DNA from: NBML01 sp029939535
GTDB taxonomy: Bacteria > Desulfobacterota > Desulfobacteria > Desulfobacterales > Desulfobacteraceae
Reading direction: 5' to 3'
DNA length: 15,267 bases
Assembly (NCBI GenBank): GCA_029939535.1
Contig: JAOZST010000082.1
Coordinates: 1 to 15,267, forward strand
The position numbers were made by a program, and so were the translations under genes. Positions 1 to 6,868 of this stretch are shown piece by piece. The notes under the pieces are model-generated. The model had not been told where the DNA came from. It searched no databases and was given only the letters and a program-made list of their open reading frames with translations. Numbering within the stretch: position 1 is the stretch's first letter; the number at the start of each line of letters is the position of its first letter.

Positions 1-992
1 ATGGTATCCATGTCCGATGTTATTGGATGGTGATGGGTATAGGTTGCAAATCCCCGCATGGGGCCGCCAATGATGATTCGGTCCTGGTCATTAAGATGGA
101 TGCTTAATTTATTCAGAATTTTACTTAAAGGAGTACCAATGGTCGCTTTAATAAGGTGTCTGACATCATTTTTATCGATAATAGTCAGTATTTTTTTAAA
201 ACCAGCTTCTTTTGTTTTGTAGGCCCGGGTCAGGGAGACCAGGGCTTCTGCATTGATAAAGCAGACCCCCGAATCTTCTGGCTTTTGTCCGGCAGGAAGC
301 ACCATGTTCAGATGATCCTTCATGACCATTGCAGGTAAAGTGGACGGGTAAGTATCAGAGGTTTTTAATACCTGTATGGAATCAAAACTCACCTGGATGT
401 CTAAACTTTCTGGTATTGTAATACATAGCTTAGGCACATTGGTCAATTTTTTCAGAATTTGTGCGCCTTCTTTCACCTCGTCTGCGTATCTTATGCCCAT
501 ATACTGGCTGGTGCAGGATAAAAGATCTGTATCAGCGCAGGTGATAACAATTGTGCTGATTTTAAGATCTGCATTGGCAAGAATTTCAAAGGGCGGTGCC
601 CCAGGCAGGTTCCGCAGGAACTCATCGGCAAAACCAATGTCTTCCACAGGCTCAAGTTTGACAGTATCAGAGCCCGCTGCCTGGTCTGGTTTGACAATGA
701 TAAAGGTTGCAGTATTGCCAAAATCATCTGAATAAGTGTCCAGGAGTTTTATGTTGCCTGCAACCGGCGAGACCGTGTATGCAGTGCTTCCAGTGTAAAG
801 TTTTAACCGTTCTCCCTTTTTGACTGCGTCACCTTTTTTTATCAAGGCTTGCCTGGTACTGTCAATTGTCTCCGGCAGCAATAGGGTCAGGCTGCCTTGT
901 ACAGGGATTGACTCAGGTTCTTTTAGATCCGGTTCAAGCAGATCATAAGTAAGCCTGGGCTGGTTTAAAGAAAAAAAAGATCGTTTAATCAT
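1..992 (-). CDS. rnfC: RnfC-like electron transport complex subunit, partial (3' end off the left edge)
   Basis: The frame is open without a stop from the ATG at 992-990 to the window edge (330 codons). The N-terminal 110 residues have the biotinyl-lipoyl-like barrel pattern of RnfC/NqrA: a 'LTLLLPETIDS' strand, 'KKGDAVKKGE', then 'YTVSPVAGNI'. Near the edge comes the family motif 'IIGGPMRGFATYT' (about residues 306-318), which precedes the quinone/SLBB region. The C-terminal 4Fe-4S ferredoxin domain expected for RnfC would lie outside the window. RnfC is the peripheral NADH/ferredoxin-side subunit of the membrane Rnf complex, which couples ferredoxin:NAD+ oxidoreduction to ion transport. An AAGGAC site sits 5 nt before the ATG. 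The usual N-terminal 'GGxHP' motif is not visible, so this is a divergent RnfC. It lies 65 bp downstream of the cytochrome gene and is probably co-transcribed with it. Confidence 0.82.
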   Translation of the reverse strand, partial: MIKRSFFSLNQPRLTYDLLEPDLKEPESIPVQGSLTLLLPETIDSTRQALIKKGDAVKKGERLKLYTGSTAYTVSPVAGNIKLLDTYSDDFGNTATFIIVKPDQAAGSDTVKLEPVEDIGFADEFLRNLPGAPPFEILANADLKISTIVITCADTDLLSCTSQYMGIRYADEVKEGAQILKKLTNVPKLCITIPESLDIQVSFDSIQVLKTSDTYPSTLPAMVMKDHLNMVLPAGQKPEDSGVCFINAEALVSLTRAYKTKEAGFKKILTIIDKNDVRHLIKATIGTPLSKILNKLSIHLNDQDRIIIGGPMRGFATYTHHHPITSDMDT

Positions 993-1057
993 AATAAGTC
1001 CTTGTTTGGTAAAAAGCGTAGATCACGGATTATGGCAGAAACCCTTAAGGAATTCTG

Positions 1058-1423
1058 CTATAAGGCATGACATGAATTACATTCTACAGGACCTGCGCCA
1101 TACTCATCATGGCATCCCTGGCATGATAAATGAAATGCATCAGCCCTTGATGGTAAGTCTTCATCACCTGTTTCATCATGGCACTCACTGCAGTTATAAA
1201 CATCATCATCTTCAAGATTGTGATGGCAGTCCAGACAATCCAAACTATAATCGTCTGTGTGTGATAAATGGGTGAATAAAACTTTCCCAGCTTTGTTTTG
1301 AAACATTAAACGTACTGGGTTCTCAGGGGCAGGAGATGTAAAAGATGCGTAGCATACAATTCCTGTGATCATAAGAACGATCATAATTAATACAGCTACT
1401 TTTAGGTCACGTTGTGATGTCAT
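1058..1423 (-). CDS. Membrane-anchored or secreted tetraheme cytochrome c (c3/c7-like)
   Basis: This 121-residue protein has four CxxCH haem-binding motifs, CLDCH (63-67), CSECH (78-82), CQGCH (101-105) and CNSCH (115-119). His residues at 52, 55, 68 and 98 are candidate distal ligands. Residues 9-25 form a hydrophobic segment after a short polar start, so the haem domain is exported; there is no convincing lipobox, so an uncleaved anchor or an ordinary signal peptide are both possible. A purine-rich AGAAG site lies before the ATG. It sits between an rseC-like gene and rnfC on the same strand. In sulfate-reducing deltaproteobacteria rnf operons often begin with a multihaem cytochrome c gene, and such cytochromes are thought to connect the periplasmic c-type pool to Rnf. 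The identity as a multihaem cytochrome is direct from sequence; the Rnf link is inferred from context. Confidence 0.9.
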   Translation of the reverse strand: MTSQRDLKVAVLIMIVLMITGIVCYASFTSPAPENPVRLMFQNKAGKVLFTHLSHTDDYSLDCLDCHHNLEDDDVYNCSECHDETGDEDLPSRADAFHLSCQGCHDEYGAGPVECNSCHAL

Positions 1424-1523
1424 AATTCTTCTTTCAATTTTAGGGGTTAGAGATACGCGACAAACCCATAACTGGCAGCGTTTATATTATATTGTTGTTA
1501 TATTGGCAAGGGAAAAATATATT

Positions 1524-1985
1524 TTATGGCATCTGGCAATGGTTAGAATCAGAAACAGGTCTTTTTCTGACAAGGAAGGGTTTGAATTCATCTTTTTGAC
1601 TTAATCCCGACTGTTTTTTGCGGATAATAACAAAGGCAACGGCAAATAATCCAAATCCCAGAATCATGGCACAAAAAGATCTGTCCATGTTAAGAGTTGG
1701 TGCCAGGCTGTCTCCGATAACAGCACCCAGCACTAATAAAAGGATGGGAAATACATAGAGAAAAAAGGTTAAAAACATCATGGGCTTGGTTTCAAGCCCA
1801 ATGATTACCTCATTTCCTTCTTCAACGCCCAGGGTGTTTTTGACAATAACTATCTGCTCCTCGGCATTTTCGTCAATGCCACAGCTGTCCCTTGAGGCGC
1901 AGGCTTTACAGGCACTGGATCTGGTGGTTTTGATCCAGGCATTGGATTTGTTGGCTTGGGTGACAATTCCATTTTCAGTAATCAT
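1524..1985 (-). CDS. rseC: RseC/MucC-family integral membrane protein
   Basis: This 153-residue protein starts 'MITENGIVTQANKSNAWIKT', continues with a small Cys cluster C26-x2-C29-x5-C35 ('SACKACASRDSCG'), then a beta-rich stretch and two hydrophobic helices (about 70-90 and 104-121). That is the layout of the RseC/MucC family (SoxR-reducing system / sigma-E positive regulator). Family members occur next to rnf/rsx genes, where they are thought to help assemble or reduce redox partners. Here the gene is upstream of the cytochrome gene and rnfC on the same strand with a 100-bp gap, which supports an rnf-associated role over a sigma-E role. The start ATG at 1985 has only a weak GGA before it. 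The C-terminal tail after 122 is charged and not conserved in any way I recognise. Confidence 0.8.
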   Translation of the reverse strand: MITENGIVTQANKSNAWIKTTRSSACKACASRDSCGIDENAEEQIVIVKNTLGVEEGNEVIIGLETKPMMFLTFFLYVFPILLLVLGAVIGDSLAPTLNMDRSFCAMILGFGLFAVAFVIIRKKQSGLSQKDEFKPFLVRKRPVSDSNHCQMP

Positions 1986-2026
1986 AATAAAATTTCCAAT
2001 TTCAATTCAGTTTTTAATGGGGGGTA

Positions 2027-2054
2027 TATATAATGGTGAAATCAAGGTTGGCAA
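2027..2054 (-). promoter_or_regulatory. Possible promoter of the rseC-cytochrome-rnfC unit
   Basis: Read on the minus strand there is TTGCCA (2054-2049), then 16 bp, then TATATA (2032-2027). It lies 42 bp before the rseC-like ATG in an 83-bp gap between two same-strand genes. The match is moderate and the -10 region is low-complexity. Confidence 0.3.
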
Positions 2055-2068
2055 TGGCATTTTAAAAA

Positions 2069-2425
2069 TCATGCCACAATGTTTACAACCTGCATGGTTT
2101 TTTGTTCCTGGTCCTGATTTTGGGTTGGTGTCACGTTTTGGTCCTGGCCAGGGTTTTGGGCCTGTGTCGGGTTTTGTTTCTGCAGTGGGTTTTGTTCCAG
2201 GGGGATTTCCTGGGCTGGTGTTTCTGCTTCTGCTGCCATTAGATCCCGGGCCTCTCTGGTAATATTAACTTCAAAGGCCTGTTGGGCTGCCTGAATATTT
2301 TCCTGGTTAATATCTGTTTGTGCTGCTTTTCTATTCCGGTTTTGAAGCGTAGTGTTGTCAGCTGGCAATGTTGCTGAGTCTTTGGCTGTATAAGCATTAA
2401 ACTCTTGTATATTATTGATTTCCAT
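2069..2425 (-). CDS. Small hypothetical protein with Gln/Asn/Pro-rich C-terminus
   Basis: I do not recognise this gene. The 118-residue product starts at the ATG at 2425, chosen because AAGGAGG lies 7 nt upstream; a longer in-frame start at 2482 has no such site and falls within the promoter. Residues 1-70 are polar and probably helical, with 'AFEVNITREARDLMAAEAE' at about 50-68. Residues 78-108 are dominated by Gln, Asn and Pro in a loose repeat ('QNPLQKQNPTQAQNPGQDQN'). There is no signal peptide, membrane helix or Cys. The strong ribosome binding site and a matching upstream promoter argue it is expressed. It precedes the rseC-like gene by 83 bp, but nothing else ties it to Rnf. The opposite-strand frame across this region is a Gly/Phe/Pro-rich mirror of the same repeat and is not a gene. 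Confidence 0.6.
   Translation of the reverse strand: MEINNIQEFNAYTAKDSATLPADNTTLQNRNRKAAQTDINQENIQAAQQAFEVNITREARDLMAAEAETPAQEIPLEQNPLQKQNPTQAQNPGQDQNVTPTQNQDQEQKTMQVVNIVA
2102..2194 (-). repeat. Degenerate in-gene repeat coding for a Q/N/P-rich tail
   Basis: The stretch consists of degenerate short units; the plus strand repeatedly reads GGTTTTG or TTTTGGTCC-like blocks. On the coding strand they give QNP/QNQ units. It looks like slippage-prone expansion within a gene and not an independent element. Confidence 0.5.
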
Positions 2426-2463
2426 GGGTTTTCCTCCTTGGTATAGGTTATCTATAATGGTAA

Positions 2464-2492
2464 AGGATAACCATATTAGCAAATGATGTCAA
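2464..2492 (-). promoter_or_regulatory. Sigma-70-type promoter for the small Q/N-rich protein gene
   Basis: On the minus strand a perfect TTGACA (2492-2487) is followed by a 17-bp spacer and TATCCT (2469-2464). The predicted transcript start is about 30 bases before the ATG at 2425. It is back to back with the tRNA promoter, so the two genes are divergently transcribed from about 2460-2545. Confidence 0.5.
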
Positions 2493-2510
2493 TTTTTATT
2501 ATTATTATCC

Positions 2511-2539
2511 TTGACAAAAAAAACAGACTGATATATACA
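2511..2539 (+). promoter_or_regulatory. Sigma-70-type promoter of the tRNA-Asn gene
   Basis: A perfect -35 TTGACA (2511-2516), a 17-bp spacer and a -10 TATACA (2534-2539) lie 26 bp before the first base of the mature tRNA. The consensus -35 and ideal spacing fit a strong stable-RNA promoter. Confidence 0.7.
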
Positions 2540-2565
2540 TTCCGAGTCTTGTTGAAAGACACTGC

Positions 2566-2641
2566 TCCCCAGTAGCTCAGTTGGCAGAGCAATTGGCTGT
2601 TAACCAATGGGTCCGCGGTTCAAGTCCGTGCTGGGGAGCCA
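2566..2641 (+). tRNA. tRNA-Asn (anticodon GTT), CCA encoded
   Basis: The 76-nt cloverleaf can be drawn completely. The acceptor stem is TCCCCAG/CTGGGGA with discriminator G and an encoded CCA at 2639-2641. The D stem is GCTC/GAGC, the anticodon stem ATTGG/CCAAT encloses the loop CTGTTAA (anticodon GTT, Asn), and the T arm is CGCGG-TTCAAGT-CCGTG. All stems pair, with one G-T wobble in the T stem. It is a single-gene unit with its own promoter and terminator. Confidence 0.97.
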
Positions 2642-2655
2642 ACCCGATAAATATT

Positions 2656-2690
2656 ATCCCGATAGCTCAGGTTGTCGGGATTTTCTATTT
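2656..2690 (+). terminator. Rho-independent terminator of the tRNA-Asn gene
   Basis: ATCCCGA (2656-2662) pairs perfectly with TCGGGAT (2675-2681) around a 12-nt loop, followed by a T-rich run (TTTTCTATTTT). It lies 15 bp after the tRNA 3' end. Confidence 0.7.
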
Positions 2691-3014
2691 TGGACCAATT
2701 TAATACACATTTAATACATTTTATTTTGGCATCAAGTCTTGCCACAATGATACCAAAAACATTACCGTTCTCATCCACCAAAGCTCTTCCGGAATTTCCA
2801 GGTTGAACTGGTAAAGTGAGTTTTATCATTCCAGAATAAAAAGGAAGCAAACGTCATTAAAGTTGGCACAATCACCCATATACTGACCTATCTCAGTTGC
2901 GTCTTTAGCCTCTGTATTGTTTATTGCAAAAAAAGCACTAAATAAAATAAGAGCTAATGTACTGGAAAATATTTTTTCATAATTTACCTCCAGATCAATT
3001 AACCATTTTGCCAT
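2690..3014 (-). pseudogene. Remnant of a trypsin-like serine protease gene
   Basis: Two adjacent minus-strand frames look like the two ends of one exported protease. The first (from 3014) has a signal-peptide-like stretch, 'SSTLALILFSAFFAINNTEA', followed by 'KDATEIGQY' and then stops. The second, in another frame (residues from about 2850), reads 'SGMIKLTLPVQPGNSGRALV' then 'DENGNVFGIIVARLDA'. That is the segment around the catalytic Ser (GNSG) of bacterial trypsin-like/HtrA-type proteases. The region carrying the catalytic His and Asp is missing, and the frames do not join, so there has been an internal deletion and a frameshift. The C-terminal end runs into the tRNA terminator. The GNSG context is recognisable; that both pieces belong to one ancestral gene is inference. 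Confidence 0.5.
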
Positions 3015-3362
3015 GTCCTAAACCTATATAGAAAATGGCGGCTATCCATTCAGGCCTGTAGCTTTCAGTTTCTATTTTTCAACTGGAGTTAACTTTATCG
3101 TGGAGTATTAATCATTTATGATTCCATAGCGTATCAAAATAGGTTTGTTAATCGGGGTGTCCCTGACCTGGTCTTTTCACCAAAATAAAGATGAGTGAAT
3201 GATGACCTGATCGGAAAGTGCCCTGTATTTTTTATTATATTTCACACTATAGCAGAATTGTATAATAGAAAAGTGAGAAGAACAAGATGATAGTACGAAG
3301 TCAACTGAAAAGAACTATGGTATGAATCAGAGCTTCGGTTGATATTTTTAAGTAATCCATCA
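3015..3362. other. Stretch without recognisable gene
   Basis: AT-rich sequence between the protease remnant and the permease region. I see no convincing start with a ribosome binding site, no RNA gene and no clear hairpin with T-run on either strand. It may be decayed sequence continuous with the pseudogene next to it. Confidence 0.4.
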
Positions 3363-3560
3363 TCAAAAAATAAGTTCCCTGGCAGGGCCTGATATGAACC
3401 TGGAACTGGTCAGGAGACTGAGAAAATAATCCCATTTTTTTAAAAATAACCCCCATGCCCTGACGGCAAAACAAACAATGAAAATTATGAGTATTGAGAG
3501 ATGAATTATAAGAAAAAATTGCAATATTCCAATCTCACTACTTTCATATGAAAAAGCCAC
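3363..3560 (-). CDS. Possible small single-helix membrane protein
   Basis: A 65-residue minus-strand frame beginning with GTG immediately after the RarD-like gene (4 bp after its stop). Residues 11-33 form a strongly hydrophobic segment ('ILQFFLIIHLSILIIFIVCF') followed by 'RAWGLFLKKW', a plausible membrane helix with positive residues after it. AGAAGG and AAGG sequences lie before the GTG. I recognise no family. It may be translated with the permease gene or may be a chance frame in AT-rich DNA. Confidence 0.25.
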   Translation of the reverse strand: MAFSYESSEIGILQFFLIIHLSILIIFIVCFAVRAWGLFLKKWDYFLSLLTSSRFISGPARELIF

Positions 3561-3564
3561 AACC

Positions 3565-4440
3565 TTATGACCTTCTGCTCTTTGTCAATGGCTCCCAGGT
3601 ATACAAAAGCACACCCATCCAGATGAATCCAAAGGTGATCAGATTGTGGTAAGTGAACTCTTCCTTATAAACAAATACACCCAGTATAAAAGCAATGGAA
3701 GGGGCAAGATATTGCAGAATTCCAATGGTCGACAGGGTAAGCCTTCTGGCAGCTGCTGCAAACCAAAGCAGTGGCAGGCTGGTGACCACGCCTGATCCTA
3801 TCATCCAGAGAGTTAGTTTTAAATTTTCCATAAAATAACTTTCTGCAGAAATTAGTCTGAATAAAATATATGCCAGGGCTGGAACAAATAAAACCATGGT
3901 CTCTATCAACAACCCCGGCAAGGGGGCAGCCTGTATTTTTTTTCGTGAATAGCCGTAAAGGGCAAAGGTAATGGCCAGGGTCAGGGCAAACAAGGGGAGA
4001 GCACCATAGGAAATAAGGGAGTAAAGAACGCCGGCCAATGCAAATAGTACTGCAATAAACTGCATTCGGCTGAAAGTTTCACCCAGCAGGAGATATCCTA
4101 TTAATACGTTGATCATGGGATTGATGTAATACCCGAGACTGGTTTCCACCACCCGGCCCGTGTTCACAGCCCAGATATAAACAAACCAGTTTAGCCCGAT
4201 CAAGGCTCCGCTTATTATAAGGCCTTTTAATTTTGACGGTGTTTTAAGAATATTTCCAACCTCATCCCATCTTTTTTGTAACGAGATAATCACAAAAAGG
4301 AAAATACATGACCAGACAATTCTATGACAGAGAATTTCAAAGGGCATGACCTCCTGCATCTGTTTCCAATAGGCTGGCAGGAGACCCCATGATGCAAAAG
4401 CAGCCAGAGCAAAGAAGGTCCCGTAAAGTTGTTGATTCAT
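3565..4440 (-). CDS. rarD: EamA-family permease, RarD-like
   Basis: This 291-residue protein is almost wholly hydrophobic, with about ten membrane segments in two repeated EamA halves. Characteristic RarD features are 'FASWGLLPAYWKQ' near the N-terminus, 'GLNWFVYIWAVNTGRVVETS' with 'LGYYINPMINVLIGYLLLGE' at the end of the first half, and 'GILQYLAPSIAFILGVFVYKEEF' in the second. The length is typical for RarD (about 290-300). The ATG at 4440 is preferred because GGGAG lies 6 nt before it; an in-frame TTG at 4452 is possible. RarD proteins are drug/metabolite-superfamily exporters named for chloramphenicol sensitivity, and the physiological substrate is not settled. It is divergent from the catabolic operon at 4541 and nothing suggests a role in aromatic degradation. 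A TATACT hexamer at 4479-4474 may be its -10. Confidence 0.9.
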   Translation of the reverse strand: MNQQLYGTFFALAAFASWGLLPAYWKQMQEVMPFEILCHRIVWSCIFLFVIISLQKRWDEVGNILKTPSKLKGLIISGALIGLNWFVYIWAVNTGRVVETSLGYYINPMINVLIGYLLLGETFSRMQFIAVLFALAGVLYSLISYGALPLFALTLAITFALYGYSRKKIQAAPLPGLLIETMVLFVPALAYILFRLISAESYFMENLKLTLWMIGSGVVTSLPLLWFAAAARRLTLSTIGILQYLAPSIAFILGVFVYKEEFTYHNLITFGFIWMGVLLYTWEPLTKSRRS

Positions 4441-4537
4441 ATATTCTCCCAAGTAAAAATATTCAAGTGTAACAGTATAGATTGTATTGGCAATTAAAAA
4501 ATGAATTTTTCATAAAAAATTATCTACAAAAAATAAA

Positions 4538-4569
4538 TTCTTGACGTGTAGCTGTAATATAACTATAAA
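4538..4569 (+). promoter_or_regulatory. Promoter and candidate operator of the had operon
   Basis: TTGACG (4541-4546), a 17-bp spacer and TATAAA (4564-4569), preceded by a very A/T-rich tract that could act as an UP element. Positions 4538-4564 match 8761-8787 in front of bamB at 21 of 27 bases. An imperfect dyad AGCTGT-N3-ATAACT lies at 4550-4564, between -35 and -10, a usual place for a repressor or a MerR-type activator. The regulator is not encoded in the window as far as I can tell. Confidence 0.6.
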
Positions 4570-4634
4570 ATATCTAATTAATAGCTTAAATTTACCATTA
4601 TATGGCCATTGCTGTATACAGGAGCTTGATAATA

Positions 4635-4814
4635 ATGGCACTTGACGATAAAAACCATGAAGGATTTGAAAAATATTCATCCAGAAAAGTGAAATTTGAA
4701 ATTTATGGAGAGGAACTGATTGAGAAAAAAGTCAGTTCAAGCGGTAACAGCGGAAGGGTTTACCTGCCACCTGAATGGATCGGTACAAAAGTTAAGGTCG
4801 TGAAATGTGAATAA
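4635..4814 (+). CDS. DUF2080-type small protein (AbrB-like, transposon-associated family)
   Basis: The product is 59 residues if started at the ATG at 4635 (CAGGAG 10 nt upstream); the ATG at 4602 would give 70 residues but has no ribosome binding site. The core 'KVKFEIYGEELIEKKV' and 'SSGNSGRVYLPPEWIGTKVKVV' matches the small DUF2080 family, annotated as transposon-encoded in archaea and some deltaproteobacteria. The 'GRVYLPPEWIG-KVKVV' part resembles the swapped-hairpin AbrB/MazE-like DNA-binding fold. No transposase gene or terminal repeat is visible here. It is the first gene after the promoter at 4541 and 101 bp before had on the same strand, so it may be the leader gene of the catabolic operon. 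A role as a local DNA-binding regulator is speculative. Confidence 0.65.
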   Translation: MALDDKNHEGFEKYSSRKVKFEIYGEELIEKKVSSSGNSGRVYLPPEWIGTKVKVVKCE

Positions 4815-4915
4815 AATTCAGAGATAGAAATATAATTATAGAGAAAGACAGACCCTGAAAAATTATTGAAGCTGAACATTAAAATATATTTTAACTAATA
4901 ATTAAGGAGAAGATC

Positions 4916-6028
4916 ATGGGAAGAGTTCCTGATAAAATTCAGACCTGGCAGATGGTAACCCCTTTCAGCAAAAATAGAGAAACCAATGAAGTAACACCTG
5001 GAAAGCTTGAAAAAACTCAGATTGATGTACCTGAACTCAAACTGGGAGAGGTTCTGGTTGAGGTGGCTGGCTGCGGTGTCTGCCATACCGATCTTGGATA
5101 CTTTTACCAGGGGGTGCCCACTGTAAATAAGCCACCCTTAACCCTTGGACATGAAATTTCCGGAAGGGTTGTGGCTGCAGCCGGGGATGTTGAGTACTGG
5201 ATTGAAAAGGAAGTGATTATCCCGGCTGTAATGCCCTGCAGAAAATGCTATCTTTGCAAGACAGGCAGGGGCAACAGGTGCCTTGCACAGAAAATGCCCG
5301 GGAACAGCATGGGAATTTATGGTGGTTTTTCAAGTCATATTCCTGTTCCTGCCATTGACCTTTGCGAAGTGAAAAATAGAGGGAAAATTCCCTTGGAAAA
5401 ACTGGCAGTTGTGGCAGATGCTGCAACAACTCCTTTTCAGGCGGCAAAACGCGCGGATATTCAGGTGGGAGATAATACCATTGTTATTGGTGTCGGCGGA
5501 GTTGGACAATATATGGTCCAAATTCTTAAAGCCCTTGGTGCTGCCAATGTTATTGCCATTGATATAAACCAGGAACGTCTGGATACCATGCTGAAAAACG
5601 GAGCTGATTTTGTTGTCAATTCCATGGGTAAAACCACCAGAGAAGTTTCAGGGGAAGTCAAAGCCTTTAGAAAAGAGAACAGTCTTTCATCCACGGATTG
5701 GAAGATATTTGAAGTTTCCGGTACCAAACCCGGTCAGGAACTTGGACTGGCATTATTAAGCTTTACCGGGAAAATGATGATTGTTGGTTATGGCCCCCAA
5801 AAAGTTGAATATTCTATTTCCAGACTCATGGCCTTTGATGCTGAACTCATTGGTACCTGGGGCTGCTTGCCGGAATATTACCCATCGGTTTTAAATATGA
5901 TCACCAGCGGGAAAATTAATTTTGAAGAATTTGTCCAGACAAGGCCCATGAGCACCATTGCTGAAAGTTTTGATGAAGCCCATAAAAAGTCGCCTGATCA
6001 GAGAATCGTATTGGTTCCTGATTTTTAA
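4916..6028 (+). CDS. had: 6-hydroxycyclohex-1-ene-1-carbonyl-CoA dehydrogenase
   Basis: This 370-residue zinc-dependent medium-chain dehydrogenase oxidises 6-hydroxycyclohex-1-ene-1-carbonyl-CoA to the 6-oxo compound with NAD+, after hydration of the dienoyl-CoA made by benzoyl-CoA reductase. Visible motifs are 'GCGVCHTD' (52-59) and 'GHE' (78-80) for the catalytic zinc, the structural-zinc cysteines C108, C111, C114 and C122, and a Rossmann loop 'GVGGVGQYMVQILKALGA' from 192. The N-terminus 'MGRVPDKIQTWQMVTPFSKN' and the insert 'GYFYQGVPTVNKPPLTLGHE' match the Had subgroup and not general alcohol dehydrogenases. AAGGAG lies 7 nt before the ATG. It is followed 37 bp later by an SDR gene and then by oah, the usual benzoyl-CoA pathway company (the gene is also called bamQ). 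Confidence 0.9.
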   Translation: MGRVPDKIQTWQMVTPFSKNRETNEVTPGKLEKTQIDVPELKLGEVLVEVAGCGVCHTDLGYFYQGVPTVNKPPLTLGHEISGRVVAAAGDVEYWIEKEVIIPAVMPCRKCYLCKTGRGNRCLAQKMPGNSMGIYGGFSSHIPVPAIDLCEVKNRGKIPLEKLAVVADAATTPFQAAKRADIQVGDNTIVIGVGGVGQYMVQILKALGAANVIAIDINQERLDTMLKNGADFVVNSMGKTTREVSGEVKAFRKENSLSSTDWKIFEVSGTKPGQELGLALLSFTGKMMIVGYGPQKVEYSISRLMAFDAELIGTWGCLPEYYPSVLNMITSGKINFEEFVQTRPMSTIAESFDEAHKKSPDQRIVLVPDF

Positions 6029-6065
6029 TAGTTTAGATTTTTAACCCAGGATAAGGATGATAAAG

Positions 6066-6815
6066 ATGAAATTAGAAGGAAAAAAAGCCATTGTTACTGG
6101 TGGAAGTCGTGGAATTGGAAAAGCCATTGCCCTGATGTATGCAAAAGAGGGTGCAGATGTTTTGGTAAACTACCATTCCAATGATACGGCAGCAAAAGAA
6201 ACTGTTGCAGAAATTGAAGCCCTAGGTAGAAAAGCAGTAGCCGTTGCAGCCGATGTTGCAAATTATGAAAGTGCCCAGAACATGGTGGAAGAATGCGTAA
6301 AACAATTGGGTGGAGTTGATATCGTTGTCAACAATGCCGGTGTTTCCAAACCTTCCATGCTGCTGAAAATGAAGGAAGAAGACTGGGATGCAATAATTGA
6401 TATTCATTTAAAAGCTGCATTTAATACAACCCAGGCAGCTGGCCGCCACATGAAAGAAAAAAAATATGGCAAAATCATTAACGTGATTTCAACTGCCGGC
6501 ATCTTCGGTACCATCGGTCAGATCAATTATGCTTCTGCAAAGGCCGGGATCATCGGTTTTACAAAATCAGCTTCCCGTGAGCTTGGCAGATATGGAATCA
6601 ATGTAAATGTTATCTGTCCTGGAATTACAAAGACTGAAATGACAGGCAAACTCCAGACCGATGAAAAACTTCGAAAGATCTATGAAGGCAGAATCCAGCT
6701 GGGCAGATTTGCAGAACCTGAAGAGGTTGCCCCTGCCTTTGTATTCCTGGCTTCCGATGATGCAAGCTATATCACAGGCCAGGTACTTGGTGTGGATGGC
6801 GGGTATATCGGGTAA
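6066..6815 (+). CDS. Short-chain dehydrogenase/reductase (FabG-like), possibly a 3-hydroxyacyl-CoA dehydrogenase of the benzoyl-CoA pathway
   Basis: A classical 249-residue SDR with the NAD(P)-binding 'TGGSRGIG' (11-18), 'NNAG' (89-92), catalytic S142, Y155 and K159 ('YASAK'), and 'CPGITKTEM' after it. The end 'GQVLGVDGGYIG' is typical of FabG-type enzymes. The ATG at 6066 follows AAGGAT with good spacing and gives the standard 'MKLEGKKAIVTG' start; an ATG at 6057 is in frame. Asp-Val at 63-64 ('AADVAN') is the usual adenine-side motif. FabG itself reduces 3-oxoacyl-ACP, but this gene lies between had and oah, not among fatty-acid genes. A role in oxidising the ring-opened product 3-hydroxypimeloyl-CoA, or another alicyclic hydroxyacyl-CoA, is therefore inferred from position only. 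Confidence 0.85.
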   Translation: MKLEGKKAIVTGGSRGIGKAIALMYAKEGADVLVNYHSNDTAAKETVAEIEALGRKAVAVAADVANYESAQNMVEECVKQLGGVDIVVNNAGVSKPSMLLKMKEEDWDAIIDIHLKAAFNTTQAAGRHMKEKKYGKIINVISTAGIFGTIGQINYASAKAGIIGFTKSASRELGRYGINVNVICPGITKTEMTGKLQTDEKLRKIYEGRIQLGRFAEPEEVAPAFVFLASDDASYITGQVLGVDGGYIG

Positions 6816-6868
6816 GAAACAAACACAATCAAATAAATAATAAGAGTAAATACCAAAGGAGATAAAAG

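Noticed and set aside
376..735. Plus-strand frame and an overlapping minus-strand frame at 491-727 inside the rnfC region
   Set aside because: Neither resembles a protein family, while the minus frame from 992 is open throughout and has RnfC motifs.
1780..2262. Plus-strand frame with Gly/Pro/Phe-rich repeats
   Set aside because: It is the reverse reading of the Q/N/P-rich tail and of the RseC gene, has no ribosome binding site and overlaps two better-supported genes.
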